Source: an uncultured Eubacteriales bacterium (GTDB lineage: Bacteria > Bacillota > Clostridia > Lachnospirales > Lachnospiraceae). From it: a stretch of 56,520 bases of DNA. Numbering within the stretch: the first letter of the stretch is position 1; each line of letters starts with the position of its first letter. The notes under the pieces are model-generated. The model had not been told where the DNA came from. It made no database searches and saw nothing but the letters and a program-made list of their open reading frames with translations. Of the stretch, positions 34,117 to 43,686 are shown one piece after another. The stretch spans positions 1 through 56,520 of the forward strand of contig OMZX01000005.1 of assembly GCA_900315665.1 (NCBI GenBank), in the 5' to 3' direction. The translations under genes and the position numbers were made by a program.

Positions 34117-35454
34117 ATGAAATTATATACAGGAAAGCTTCTTCTCACAGGTCTCATGGCGGCAGCACTTGCTGTGCAGTCACCGGTGTCGGCATTGGCG
34201 TTCGGACCTGGCAATGCAATATCTTCGACGGTCACGACAGGAACAACCACGGACACAGGCATCACCGGCGATCTCACATCGGACTGGTGGCATGGCTATG
34301 TGTATCAGGACGGCTCCGGCTATACCTATCTTGAAAAGGGCATCTCCGTTTCAAAATTCCAGAATCTGAAGGGTAACATTAATTGGACCAAGGTAAAGGC
34401 GGATGGCGTCGATTTCGCGATGATCCGTATCGCGTATGGCACGACACTCGACCCGTATTTTGCGGAAAATGTCGCTGGTGCACAGGCGGCCGGAATTAAG
34501 GTCGGCGCCTATCTCTGTTCGACGGCGCAGAACCTTGACCAGGCTGTTTATGAGGCGGCTGTTGCATTGACAGCGCTGCAGGGCATCACGCTCCAGTATC
34601 CAGTGGCGTACGATGTCGAGGTGAGTTCCATGCTGTCCGGTGGCGCCACGAGCGATGGCATCACAGAAATGATCAATACCTTCTGCAATTATATGCGGAC
34701 TGCCGGCTACACACCGATGGTGTATGCGAACACAAACTGGATCAACAACCACATGAATAAATCCCAGATTCCGTATGCCTTTTGGTTTGCACAGTATCCG
34801 GACGATAAGGTTTACAAGCCGGTTTCCGGTATTAATATCACGATCTGGCAGTCCAGCGACAAGGGCACCGTCAGCGGCATCACCGGCAACGTGACGACGG
34901 AAATGTCAAATCAGTATTATGGCGGCATGACCGGTACAAGCCATGGCGTATCTGCGGCAGAGGCATACACCGCGACCGGCAGCGGAAGCTCTGTGGTTGG
35001 TCATGGTGTAGACATTACTAAGAACGGCCCGATTGCGTCGGGTACGACATCTAGTGGTTCAACGAGCGGTCCCTCTGCATCCGGCAATACGTCGGCTGCG
35101 ACAGGCTCATCGACCATGAGCAGCTCTCTCGTTACGACCTCCGGTACCTGGGTGAAGAATGCTTCCGGCCAGTACAACTATCTCGTGAACGGGCAGATGA
35201 CAACAGGGTGGCAGAAGGATGGCGCTCTGTGGTATTATATGGATGAGAATGGCGTCATGAAGACCGGCTGGGTACAGGTGAATGGAACCTGGTACTGGCT
35301 AGGTTATCATGGCGATATGAAGACCGGGTGGCAGAGTATCAACGACAAGTGGTATTACTTCACAGAGTCCGGCGCGATGCTCGAAAACACGACGGTGACA
35401 CTGGGTGGCGTGCCGTGCACATTTGATGCAAGCGGTGCGTGGGTCACGGGATAA
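34117..35454 (+). CDS. GH25-type lysozyme-like protein with cell-wall-binding repeats
   Basis: GGAAAGGAAG lies just before the ATG. The 445-residue product has a signal peptide (KLLLTGLMAAALAVQSPVSALA) and a GH25 domain (about 70-275). The Asp-x-Glu pair is present as VAYDVEVS (D166, E168). The first Asp normally seen in GIDVS is Ser here (GISVS, S77). This Asp is usually catalytic or nearby, so activity is uncertain. A Ser/Thr/Gly linker (about 300-340) leads to repeats of the choline/cell-wall-binding type (GW..DG.WYY...G.M.TGW). It probably acts on or binds peptidoglycan at the surface. A second repeat protein follows 27 bp later. Confidence 0.75.
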   Translation: MKLYTGKLLLTGLMAAALAVQSPVSALAFGPGNAISSTVTTGTTTDTGITGDLTSDWWHGYVYQDGSGYTYLEKGISVSKFQNLKGNINWTKVKADGVDFAMIRIAYGTTLDPYFAENVAGAQAAGIKVGAYLCSTAQNLDQAVYEAAVALTALQGITLQYPVAYDVEVSSMLSGGATSDGITEMINTFCNYMRTAGYTPMVYANTNWINNHMNKSQIPYAFWFAQYPDDKVYKPVSGINITIWQSSDKGTVSGITGNVTTEMSNQYYGGMTGTSHGVSAAEAYTATGSGSSVVGHGVDITKNGPIASGTTSSGSTSGPSASGNTSAATGSSTMSSSLVTTSGTWVKNASGQYNYLVNGQMTTGWQKDGALWYYMDENGVMKTGWVQVNGTWYWLGYHGDMKTGWQSINDKWYYFTESGAMLENTTVTLGGVPCTFDASGAWVTG

Positions 35455-35481
35455 TTTATTTTTCGAAGAAGGGAGTGCCGG

Positions 35482-36678
35482 ATGAAACGGAATATATGGC
35501 TTTTGACGATGCTTTTCAGCATGCTGCTCGGGATTTCGGCATTTGCAGCGGAGATCACGACGGTCCGTCTCGATATGGCACCGGAGATAGAGGACAGCAT
35601 GACTGCCGGACAACTGGCGGCGGGAGAAGAGCCAGGTGTGTATGACAGTACCTATTTTATCTATAACTATAGTGTATCCGGGTCCCATGATGAGCCGAAG
35701 AAGTTATATTATTACTACATCACGGTACATCCTTCGGATAATAACACCTTTTCGAAGACCTGTGCAGTCGAAGCCCGCGGCGCATCGAAGATTGAGATGA
35801 CCTCCCGGTCTGACAGCTCGATCAGTGTGAAGGTGACGACCTATCCCTTCTATGTACTGAAGAATCCGACCGGTATCGAGCAGGATGGCGATGAATACAA
35901 ATGGAACAAGGTCGCCTATGCGGATAAGTACAGTGTGCATATCTACTGGACCGATGAGGACGGAGATGAGCATGATACGACGACCTCCGTCTCCGGTAGC
36001 TCCCGGAAGGTCAATGTTTCCAGCTACGACAGCGGGGACAGGACAATCAAAGAAATCTATGTACAGGCGAGAGCATCCTCTCTTTCCAATGGCGGCAAGT
36101 TCATTGCGGATTCCCAGTATGTCAATGCAGATGGCGCAGTGGATGATGAGCTATCAGATGATAGCTATACGTTCTCGATTCCGACGGCACGTACGAACGC
36201 GATTGCAACCAGCACGACCACGACGACTGTGAAGAACGCAAACGCAACGTCGAAAACGAAGCTGAACGGTCCGGGACTTTATATTACTTCCGACAGCAGT
36301 ACAGCAGCAGGTAAGTCTGGTAAGGCAACAGTTCCCGCAACTGCCTCGACCTGGATGAGGTACAAGAATGACTGGTACTATTATTCCAATGGCCTCTTCC
36401 TGAAGGGCTGGATTTGTCCGGACAAGACAAACTGGTATCTTCTTGATAATTCCGGGAAGATGCTGACCGGTCTTCAGCGTGTGGACGGGAGATGGTATCT
36501 TTTGAATCCGTATGAGGGCAGCACGCAGGGCGCGGTGCTGACCGGCTGGTGGAAGCTGAACAACAACTGGTACTACTTTAACAAGGAGCATGACGGCACC
36601 TATGGTGCGATGCTCATAAATACGGTCACGCCGGATGGTCAGCATGTAGGTTCTGATGGCGTTTGGCTCGGTTATTGA
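35482..36678 (+). CDS. Secreted protein with C-terminal cell-wall-binding repeats
   Basis: AAGGGAG lies 6 bp before the ATG. The 398-residue product has a signal peptide ending near SAFAA (residue 23). Residues about 30-250 form an unrecognised beta-rich region with one fibronectin-like segment (YKWNKVAYADKYSVHIYWTDEDGDEH). The last 110 residues are wall-binding repeats (WMRYKNDWYYYSNG, then LKGWICPDKTNWYLLDNSGKMLTG and GWWKLNNNWYYFN). It is a surface protein, anchored through repeats like those of the GH25 neighbour 27 bp upstream; both were probably made to work at the same place. No catalytic motif is seen. Confidence 0.75.
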   Translation: MKRNIWLLTMLFSMLLGISAFAAEITTVRLDMAPEIEDSMTAGQLAAGEEPGVYDSTYFIYNYSVSGSHDEPKKLYYYYITVHPSDNNTFSKTCAVEARGASKIEMTSRSDSSISVKVTTYPFYVLKNPTGIEQDGDEYKWNKVAYADKYSVHIYWTDEDGDEHDTTTSVSGSSRKVNVSSYDSGDRTIKEIYVQARASSLSNGGKFIADSQYVNADGAVDDELSDDSYTFSIPTARTNAIATSTTTTTVKNANATSKTKLNGPGLYITSDSSTAAGKSGKATVPATASTWMRYKNDWYYYSNGLFLKGWICPDKTNWYLLDNSGKMLTGLQRVDGRWYLLNPYEGSTQGAVLTGWWKLNNNWYYFNKEHDGTYGAMLINTVTPDGQHVGSDGVWLGY

Positions 36679-36700
36679 GTATAATATGGAAAAAGACTGA

Positions 36701-36725
36701 AAGGCGATTCCTCTGGAATCGCCTT
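36701..36725 (+). terminator. Hairpin after the surface protein gene
   Basis: AAGGCGATTCC and GGAATCGCCTT pair perfectly around TCT. The following T-run is poor, and the next start codon is only 17 bp away, so it may also modulate translation of the nucleotidyltransferase. Confidence 0.6.
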
Positions 36726-36741
36726 ACTGATTGGGGGTTTC

Positions 36742-37665
36742 ATGAAAAAGACAGCACTTGTGATCATGGCAGCGGGTATCGGTTCCCGTTTCGGCGGCGG
36801 CATCAAGCAGCTCGCGAAGCTCGGTCCGTCTGGTGAGATCATCATGGACTATTCCGTGCATGATGCGCTGGAGGCCGGTTTCGATAAGATCATTTTTATC
36901 ATTCGTAAGGACATCGAGAAGGATTTCCGTGAGATCATCGGAAACCGGATCGAAAAAATTGCAGATTGTGAATATGCATTTCAGGAAATCGATAAGCTGC
37001 CGGAGGGCTTTTCCGTGCCGGCTGGCCGGACGAAGCCCTGGGGTACAGCGCATGCGCTGATCCAGGTCAGAGATTTGATCGACTGTCCGTTTGCCGTCAT
37101 CAATGCTGATGATTTTTACGGCAAGGAGGGCTTTAAGCTTCTTCATGACTATATGGTCAATGAGATGGATGATTCGAAGCCGTATTTTGATATGTCGATG
37201 GCCGGCTATATCGTCGGAAATACACTTTCGGATCATGGCACGGTCAGCCGCGGTGTCTGCCGGATGGGAGAAAATGGCTATCTCAGTGCGATTCATGAGA
37301 CCTACGATATCGCGCGGCAGGCTGATGGAAGCATTGTCGGGAAGGATATCGACGGGAAGCCGGTCAGTGTCGATGGCGATGCGATCGTATCGATGAATAT
37401 GTTCGGGCTTCCGGAGAAGTTCCTGGATACGCTGATCGAAAATTTCCCGGCATGGCTTTCTGAGCACGGAAAGGAAACGAAGTCGGAGTATCTGCTTCCG
37501 GCGGAGATCGATAAGCTCATGCAGGCAGGCAAGGCGAAGGTGAAGGTGCTGAAGGATCATGACCGCTGGTTTGGTGTGACCTATCAGGAGGACAGACCGG
37601 TAGTGGAGAAGGCACTCCGTGATCTTGTAGCTGCCGGGGTTTATCCTGACAGACTGTATCAGTAA
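36742..37665 (+). CDS. Nucleotidyltransferase-like protein
   Basis: The 307-residue product begins with the nucleotide-binding start LVIMAAGIGSRFGGGIKQLAKLGPSGE and contains AVINADDFYG near residue 125, the acidic metal-binding motif of sugar-nucleotide transferases. Its GxGSRFGG start and length suggest an NTP_transferase fold; the sugar or choline phosphate used is unknown. A hairpin precedes it. It is followed 1 bp later by the DUF5711 gene, so the two are translated together. Confidence 0.75.
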   Translation: MKKTALVIMAAGIGSRFGGGIKQLAKLGPSGEIIMDYSVHDALEAGFDKIIFIIRKDIEKDFREIIGNRIEKIADCEYAFQEIDKLPEGFSVPAGRTKPWGTAHALIQVRDLIDCPFAVINADDFYGKEGFKLLHDYMVNEMDDSKPYFDMSMAGYIVGNTLSDHGTVSRGVCRMGENGYLSAIHETYDIARQADGSIVGKDIDGKPVSVDGDAIVSMNMFGLPEKFLDTLIENFPAWLSEHGKETKSEYLLPAEIDKLMQAGKAKVKVLKDHDRWFGVTYQEDRPVVEKALRDLVAAGVYPDRLYQ

Positions 37666-37666
37666 T

Positions 37667-38959
37667 ATGGACAAGAACGGATCAAATTACAGAGAATCGA
37701 GAAAGCAGGAGATCCGGGAACGGGTCATCGATACGGCGGAGCTTGTCAGGCGAGAGGAAGAAGAGGAAGCTAAGGAGAAGAAGCGTCGGACGAGACGAAG
37801 ACGTGTGCTGATCATCGTGCTTGTCATCCTTTTTCTCTTGATCGCGGGCACATCGTATTATCTTATTCACCGGCAGTACACCTCCTTTACGGTCAACTGG
37901 AGGAGTGAAGGGGACGGCGCGCAGGCGGCCATCACGGATAGTGATTATGAGGAATATCTTCCCTTTTCAAAGGGCTTTCTCAAGGTTACAAGGGATGGCG
38001 CTTCCTATATCGATGCGCAGGGAAAGACGGTGTGGAATCAGTCCTATGAGATGAATACACCGTATGTCTCCGTCAATGGGGATTTCTGTGCGATCGCGGA
38101 TCAGGACAGGACAGGGATTTATATCGCAAGTGATGCCGGGCCGACCGGACAGGCTGAGACGAATCTGCCGATCACGAAGATCGCGGTTTCCGGTACCGGC
38201 GTCGTCTATGCGCTTCTGGAGGATTCCAGCGCGAGCTATATTACGGTATTCGCGAAGGATGGAACTGCACTGGATATTTCCATCAAGTCCATTCTTTCCG
38301 GCGACGGATATCCTTTAGATATTTCGGTTTCACCGGATGGGACGGAGCTGATCGCTTCCTTCGTAAGTCTCGCAGGCGGCACGCTCGAGAACAAGATTAT
38401 TTTCTATAATCTCGGACAGGTTGGCCAGAGCGCAGGCAACAATCGTGTCGTGGGCGGCTTTACGGATGACTTCGCAGGACATCTGACCGGACGGGTGCAT
38501 TTTTCGGATGATACGCATGCGCAGGCGTTTTATGATGGCGGCATCGCGTTCTTCAGTACGAAGGTGCTGACCAGCCCGGAACTTCTGAAAAAGGCGGAGA
38601 TTACCGGCACGATCCGCGCGATCGCCTATGACGATGAACTGGTGGGTGTGATCGCGGACAATGATCAGGAGAATGCAGACAGCCCGTACTTGCTTCATGT
38701 GTACCGGACAAATGGGCAGACTGTATTTGAAAAGCCAATCTCGTTCCATTATTCGGGCTTTACCATCGACCGGAACCGGATTCTTTTATATAATGATACA
38801 AGCCTTCAGATTTATGACGACAGCGGGAATTTGAAGTTCGACGGCACGGTTGATGTACCGGTCAGGAATGCACGGATTGCTCAGGATATCCGCGGGGCGT
38901 TCGGTGTGAATGTACTGATAGGAAGCAGCGGGGTTATGGAGTCCATCAAACTGCATTAA
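37667..38959 (+). CDS. DUF5711-like membrane-anchored protein
   Basis: The 430-residue product has a charged N-terminal region (KRRTRRRR, about 35-45), one membrane helix (VLIIVLVILFLLIAGTSYY, about 46-65) and an outward C-terminal domain of about 360 residues. The latter has repeated beta strands with YLLHVYRTNGQTVFE-like units and reads like a beta-propeller of the DUF5711 family. Function unknown. It starts 1 bp after the nucleotidyltransferase stop. Confidence 0.65.
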   Translation: MDKNGSNYRESRKQEIRERVIDTAELVRREEEEEAKEKKRRTRRRRVLIIVLVILFLLIAGTSYYLIHRQYTSFTVNWRSEGDGAQAAITDSDYEEYLPFSKGFLKVTRDGASYIDAQGKTVWNQSYEMNTPYVSVNGDFCAIADQDRTGIYIASDAGPTGQAETNLPITKIAVSGTGVVYALLEDSSASYITVFAKDGTALDISIKSILSGDGYPLDISVSPDGTELIASFVSLAGGTLENKIIFYNLGQVGQSAGNNRVVGGFTDDFAGHLTGRVHFSDDTHAQAFYDGGIAFFSTKVLTSPELLKKAEITGTIRAIAYDDELVGVIADNDQENADSPYLLHVYRTNGQTVFEKPISFHYSGFTIDRNRILLYNDTSLQIYDDSGNLKFDGTVDVPVRNARIAQDIRGAFGVNVLIGSSGVMESIKLH

Positions 38960-38992
38960 ATAAAAGATCATAGAAGATCCCGCGATAAAGCC

Positions 38993-39020
38993 TTGACAGA
39001 TTTGAAAAACAGAATAATGT
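38993..39020 (+). promoter_or_regulatory. Promoter of glucokinase-rlmD
   Basis: TTGACA (38993-38998), a 16-bp spacer and TAATGT (39015-39020). Confidence 0.6.
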
Positions 39021-39063
39021 ATTTTTCGCAGGCGGATGACGGATCAAAAGGAGAAGAGGAAGG

Positions 39064-40017
39064 ATGATGGGAAAGTATCTTGTCGGGATTGATGTAGGTG
39101 GTACGACCGTAAAGTGCGGCATTTTCACGGTAGAGGGTGAGCTGCAGGATAAATGGGAGGTGCCGACACGGAAGGAAGAAAACGGAAAAAATATTCTTCC
39201 TGATGTGGCAGAGGCGCTGAAGAAGAAGCTTCAGGAGAAGTCGATTGCGAGTGACGAAGTAGCGGGCATAGGCATTGGCGTACCGGGACCGGTGGAGCCG
39301 ACAGGCTATGTGCATGTCTGCGTAAACCTTGGCTGGACGGACCGCTGGCCTGCGAAGGAAATGGCGGAACTCATGGGCGGCAAGATTCACTGTGCGGTCG
39401 GAAATGATGCAAATGTCGCGGCGCTCGGTGAGATGTGGCAGGGCGGCGGCAAGGGCCACGAGAATATCCTCATGGTCACGCTCGGTACCGGTGTCGGCGG
39501 CGGACTGATCGTCGATCATCATATCATCGCAGGTGTCCATGGCGCCGGCGCGGAGATCGGACATATTCATGTGCGGGACGGCGAGAAGGAGGCCTGCAAC
39601 TGCGGCGGCCACGGCTGTCTCGAGCAGTACGCTTCCGCAACCGGTATCGTACGAGAAGCGAAGCGCGTGCTGGCAGCCGAGGAAGCTACAGCAAGTAAGA
39701 TGCGTGACTTCGGTGATGCGCTGACAGCAAAGGATGTCTGTGATCTCGCCAAGGCAGGTGACGCACTGGCGGAGAAGTCCATCGGTATCTCGATGCATTA
39801 CCTTGGACTTGTACTCGCGGATGTTTCGATGGTAGCAGATCCGGAGCTTTTCGTCATCGGCGGCGGTGTTTCCCGCGCAGGACAGTATCTCATTGATCTT
39901 ATCAAGAAGGAGTATGAGGCACTGACACCACTTCTTAACAAAAAGGCGGACATCACCCTCGCAACGCTCGGCAATGACGCCGGCATGTACGGCTGCGCGA
40001 AGCTCGCGATGGACTAA
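39064..40017 (+). CDS. ROK family glucokinase
   Basis: The 317-residue product has LVGIDVGGTTVKCGIF at the start, GNDANVAALGE, LGTGVGGGLIVD and the Zn-binding CNCGGHGCLEQYAS of ROK kinases. It phosphorylates glucose with ATP in the cytosol. Met 1 and Met 2 are adjacent, and GAGGAAGG lies upstream. Cys residues of CNCGGHGC are all present. The next gene starts after 1 bp. Confidence 0.9.
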   Translation: MMGKYLVGIDVGGTTVKCGIFTVEGELQDKWEVPTRKEENGKNILPDVAEALKKKLQEKSIASDEVAGIGIGVPGPVEPTGYVHVCVNLGWTDRWPAKEMAELMGGKIHCAVGNDANVAALGEMWQGGGKGHENILMVTLGTGVGGGLIVDHHIIAGVHGAGAEIGHIHVRDGEKEACNCGGHGCLEQYASATGIVREAKRVLAAEEATASKMRDFGDALTAKDVCDLAKAGDALAEKSIGISMHYLGLVLADVSMVADPELFVIGGGVSRAGQYLIDLIKKEYEALTPLLNKKADITLATLGNDAGMYGCAKLAMD

Positions 40018-40018
40018 A

Positions 40019-41419
40019 ATGAACAAGAACGACGAATTTGAACTGGATATAACAGATCTTTCGGATGAAGGAACCGGCATCGGTAAAAAGGATGGCTTTG
40101 TCTATTTTGTAAAGGATGCGGTACCGGGCGATCACGTACTTGCGGCAGCGACAAAGCTTAAGAAAAATTACGGGTTTGCACGGATTGTAAAGGTGCTTCG
40201 TGCATCTCCGGATCGCGTACAGGCACCGTGCCTGATTGCGAGACAGTGCGGCGGCTGTCAGCTGCAGCAGATGTCCTATGAAGCGCAGCTCCGGTTCAAA
40301 GAGAAAAAGGTCTATAACAACCTGCTCCGGATCGGTGAAGTACCGGAGGATGCGTTAAAGGCAGTTTTCGAGCCAATCGTAGGGATGGAAAATCCCTTTC
40401 GTTATCGTAACAAAGCGCAATTTCCAGTTGCCGAGGATAAGAGTGGCAACATCATCATGGGCTTCTATGCCGGTCGAACACATGCCGTGATTCCATGCGA
40501 GGATTGCCTTCTCGGGGCGCCGGAAAACAAGCTGATTCTCGAAACAATCCGTCACTTCATGCTTGAGAATCATATCCGACCTTACAATGAAGTGACTGGC
40601 AAAGGACTCGTCCGACATGTGCTGATTCGCAAGGGCTTCTCCTCCGGAGAGCTCATGGTATGCCTCGTCATCAACGGAGAAAAGCTGCCGCAGCAAGAAA
40701 AGCTGGTGGAGGCACTTTGTAAATTGCCTTTCAAAAATGTAAGCATTAAGAGTATCAGTCTGTCTATTAATACAGAGCGGACAAACGTCATCATGGGACG
40801 AAAAATCGTCAATCTCTACGGCCCGGGTTACATCGAGGATACCATTGGAGATGTACGCTTCCGGATTTCACCACTCAGCTTCTATCAGGTGAATCCGGTG
40901 CAGACGGAGAAGATGTACGGCGCGGCACTAGAGTTCGCAGACCTTCACGGCACAGAAAACATATACGACCTCTACTGCGGCATCGGCACGATCTCCCTCT
41001 TCATGTCGAAAAAGGCAAAGCATGTCTACGGCGTCGAGATTGTCCCGGATGCCATCCGCGATGCAAAGCAGAATGCTTCCATCAACGGTATTACCAATGC
41101 AGATTTCTCTGTCGGAGCAGCAGAAGAAGTCCTGCCGGCCTTCTATGAAGCCCAAAAGAAAAAAGCAGTTGAAGCACGAGAAAAAATCGATGTCATCTCC
41201 GTCGACCCGCCGAGAAAAGGCTGTGACGAAGCCTGCCTCGAAGCAATTGTCGGCATCGCACCAGAAAAAATCGTCTACGTAAGCTGCGATTCAGCAACCC
41301 TCGCCCGCGACATCAAATACCTTCGCGCCCACGGCTACGACCTAAAAAAAGTCCGCCCCGTCGACAACTTCCCCGAAACCGTCCATGTAGAGACGGTTGC
41401 ACTTTTGCACAGGATATAG
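40019..41419 (+). CDS. 23S rRNA (uracil-C5)-methyltransferase, RlmD/RumA-type
   Basis: ATG 40019 gives 466 residues. A TRAM domain starts the protein. The [4Fe-4S] cysteines PCLIARQCGGC (C-x5-C-x2-C) and a fourth in IPCEDC are present. The SAM-binding FYQVNPVQTEKMY and DLYCGIGTISLF, then VSVDPPRKGCDE and the catalytic Cys in VYVSCDSATLARD follow. It methylates a uridine in 23S rRNA or tRNA (the paralogs RlmD, RlmCD and TrmFO-type enzymes cannot be told apart here). The start is 1 bp after the glucokinase stop, so translation is coupled. Confidence 0.85.
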   Translation: MNKNDEFELDITDLSDEGTGIGKKDGFVYFVKDAVPGDHVLAAATKLKKNYGFARIVKVLRASPDRVQAPCLIARQCGGCQLQQMSYEAQLRFKEKKVYNNLLRIGEVPEDALKAVFEPIVGMENPFRYRNKAQFPVAEDKSGNIIMGFYAGRTHAVIPCEDCLLGAPENKLILETIRHFMLENHIRPYNEVTGKGLVRHVLIRKGFSSGELMVCLVINGEKLPQQEKLVEALCKLPFKNVSIKSISLSINTERTNVIMGRKIVNLYGPGYIEDTIGDVRFRISPLSFYQVNPVQTEKMYGAALEFADLHGTENIYDLYCGIGTISLFMSKKAKHVYGVEIVPDAIRDAKQNASINGITNADFSVGAAEEVLPAFYEAQKKKAVEAREKIDVISVDPPRKGCDEACLEAIVGIAPEKIVYVSCDSATLARDIKYLRAHGYDLKKVRPVDNFPETVHVETVALLHRI

Positions 41420-41423
41420 AAAA

Positions 41424-41480
41424 GGACTGACCGAAAACCTCTCAGTGTCTGTTCCGTTCTGGAGGGTTTTCGGTCAGTCC
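41424..41480. terminator. Long-stem terminator between convergent genes
   Basis: GGACTGACCGAAAACC and GGTTTTCGGTCAGTCC form a perfect 16-bp stem around a 25-nt loop, between rlmD (plus) and the kinase gene (minus). The T-run is short, so termination may depend on stem strength. Confidence 0.55.
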
Positions 41481-41484
41481 GTCA

Positions 41485-42906
41485 TCAGGACGACGTGTTG
41501 TCCTGGTCGGGGTAATATGCCTTCGGCAATGTGAAGACGAACTCGGTGCCGGCGCCCTCGGTCGAGATGCAGTCGATGTTCTCGCCATGCGCAGTGATGA
41601 TCGACTTCACGATCGCGAGGCCAAGTCCCGTTCCGTGCTTATCCTTGCCGCGGGACTGATCCGCCTTATAGAAGCGGTCCCAGATCTTCGGCAGATCCTT
41701 CTTCGGGATGCCGATGCCCGTATCCTTCACGGAAACAAACACCTTGTTGCCTCTAAGCCCCGTCCGCACAGCGACCGAGGTCTTCGGATTACTGAACTTC
41801 AGCGCGTTATCGATCAGGTTATACAGCACCTGCTGAATCTTCGCGTAGTCCGCATAGACCATTTCCTGCTTCTCGGCAAACGTCAGCTCGAACGTCATCT
41901 CCTTCTTCTGGCAGGTCATTTCGAAGCTTGCGCACACATCACGAATCATCCGGTTCACATCAAAATTTGTCCGGCTTAAGAAGCCCTTCTTATCCAGAGA
42001 GCCAAGTGAAAGCATTGACTGGGTAAGCTTCGTGAGCCGCTCTGTCTCGGAGATGAGCCGCATGAGATATTTGTCCTCCAGCTCCGGCGGGATCGTCCCG
42101 TCGAGAATCGCTTCGAGATAGCCCTTGATGGAGGTAAGCGGCGAACGGAAATCGTGCGACACGTTTGCGATGAACTGCTTCTGATAGTCATCGGCCTTCG
42201 AAATCTCATCTGACATAAAGTTCAGCGTCTCTGCAAGATATCCCATCTCATCCTGGGACTTCGTTTTGATCTTATACTGATAGTCGCCGGCGGCATACTT
42301 CGTCGCAGCAATCGTGACTTTCTTTAGCGGCCGGTACACGATGAAATAGAAGACGACGAGAATGATGAGCGACAAAAGGAAGATGACCAGCGCCGAGATG
42401 TAGATGATCGTCAGAATATGATTCTCTTCATCATACAGCTGATCCATGGACCCGTGAATGAGCACATAACCGCTTGTCACGTAATTTCTCATGACCGGTG
42501 CAGAAACCGTGAGCACTGGCGCCTCGAACATCCCGTGATAATTGCTGACCTCGTAGAGCTTGTTTCCCGTATCCATCGGCTCAAACTCCGGGATGACAGT
42601 ATCCTTGTGCGTGTCGCGCGCATCACTGATGATCTTTCCGGACGAATCCACGACCCAGATATCCGCATGAAGAAACGTCGCCACAGCCTGCATCTCATCA
42701 TGCACCGTCTGCTCACTGAGACTATTCCCCGCCGACTGCGAATACGTGTTCGAAATCAGCGTCGCCTCCGCATAAAGACTCTCTGCCTCATTCCTGACGA
42801 GATAGGAATACGTCATCCGCAACGCAAAAAAAGCGATAAACAAAAAGCTCAGCACGCCAAATGTGACATACGCTAGTGATAATTTAATATAAAGAGATTT
42901 TTTCAT
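41485..42906 (-). CDS. Sensor histidine kinase
   Basis: The 473-residue protein has two membrane segments (about 10-30 and 165-190) around an extracytoplasmic sensor domain, then a HAMP linker. The phosphoacceptor His lies in FIANVSHDFRSPL (near 256). The ATPase domain carries N box YNLIDNALKFSN, G1 VKDTGIGIP and G2 GTGLGLAIV. It autophosphorylates and passes phosphate to the regulator encoded 3 bp upstream. It is the last gene of the mutS2-regulator-kinase run. Confidence 0.9.
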   Translation of the reverse strand: MKKSLYIKLSLAYVTFGVLSFLFIAFFALRMTYSYLVRNEAESLYAEATLISNTYSQSAGNSLSEQTVHDEMQAVATFLHADIWVVDSSGKIISDARDTHKDTVIPEFEPMDTGNKLYEVSNYHGMFEAPVLTVSAPVMRNYVTSGYVLIHGSMDQLYDEENHILTIIYISALVIFLLSLIILVVFYFIVYRPLKKVTIAATKYAAGDYQYKIKTKSQDEMGYLAETLNFMSDEISKADDYQKQFIANVSHDFRSPLTSIKGYLEAILDGTIPPELEDKYLMRLISETERLTKLTQSMLSLGSLDKKGFLSRTNFDVNRMIRDVCASFEMTCQKKEMTFELTFAEKQEMVYADYAKIQQVLYNLIDNALKFSNPKTSVAVRTGLRGNKVFVSVKDTGIGIPKKDLPKIWDRFYKADQSRGKDKHGTGLGLAIVKSIITAHGENIDCISTEGAGTEFVFTLPKAYYPDQDNTSS

Positions 42907-42909
42907 AGC

Positions 42910-43677
42910 TTAGTTCACTCTGAACTTGTACCCGATACCCCAGACCGTGGAAATCTCCCACTCCGCGTTCCCAGGAATCTTCGCGCGGAGCCGCTTGATA
43001 TGCACATCCACCGTCCGCGAATCCCCCGAAAACTCATAGCCCCAGATATGATCAAGAAGCTGCTCCCGCGTAAATACCTGGTTCGGCGAGCTCGCAAGAA
43101 AATACAAAAGCTCTAGCTCCTTCGGCGGCATCTCGACCGATTGCCCCTTGTAGAGCACCGCGTAGTTCGTCTTATTGATAATGATATCCGTATATTCGAT
43201 GTAGTCTCCGGTCCGGAACGCATCCTCCGAGTCGACCGGCGTATGCACCGGCGCCTGTACCGGAGCCGCCGGGATCGTGCTAATGCTTACATCAGCCACC
43301 TCTCCGGTATGGTACCGCCGGAGCACGGCCTTCACGCGTGCGACCAGCTCCTTCGAATCAAAGGGCTTCACCATGTAATCATCCGCACCAAGCTCAAGCC
43401 CCAGCACCTTATCGAAGGTTTCGCCCTTTGCAGACAGCATGATGACAGGCACCTTCGAGGTCTGCCGAAGCCGACGGCAGACCTCATACCCGTCGATGCC
43501 CGGCAGCATGAGATCCAGGATCACGAGATCCGGCTGATAGCTCGAAAAGATCGAGAGCGCCTCCTCACCATCCTCTGCACATTTCGTATCAAACATCTCC
43601 CGTTCCAGATAGAGCGAAATCAGCTCCGAGATCGAAGTGTCATCATCTACAATTAAAATTTTCTGCTTCTCTGCCAT
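42910..43677 (-). CDS. OmpR-family response regulator
   Basis: The 255-residue product has a receiver domain (about 5-120; ILIVDDDTSI, phospho-acceptor Asp in LVILDLMLPGIDG, VKPFDSKEL) and a winged-helix DNA-binding domain (about 155-255; TREQLLDHIWGYEFSGDSRTVDVHIKRLR). A Pro-rich linker (about 125-145) is longer than usual. It regulates transcription after phosphorylation by the kinase encoded 3 bp downstream. It starts 9 bp after the mutS2 stop. Confidence 0.9.
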   Translation of the reverse strand: MAEKQKILIVDDDTSISELISLYLEREMFDTKCAEDGEEALSIFSSYQPDLVILDLMLPGIDGYEVCRRLRQTSKVPVIMLSAKGETFDKVLGLELGADDYMVKPFDSKELVARVKAVLRRYHTGEVADVSISTIPAAPVQAPVHTPVDSEDAFRTGDYIEYTDIIINKTNYAVLYKGQSVEMPPKELELLYFLASSPNQVFTREQLLDHIWGYEFSGDSRTVDVHIKRLRAKIPGNAEWEISTVWGIGYKFRVN

Positions 43678-43686
43678 GTAAAACCT

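Noticed and set aside
36724-40080. Long minus-strand frames opposite the nucleotidyltransferase and glucokinase genes
   Set aside because: The plus-strand genes have recognisable families, motifs and start sites; the antisense products have none.
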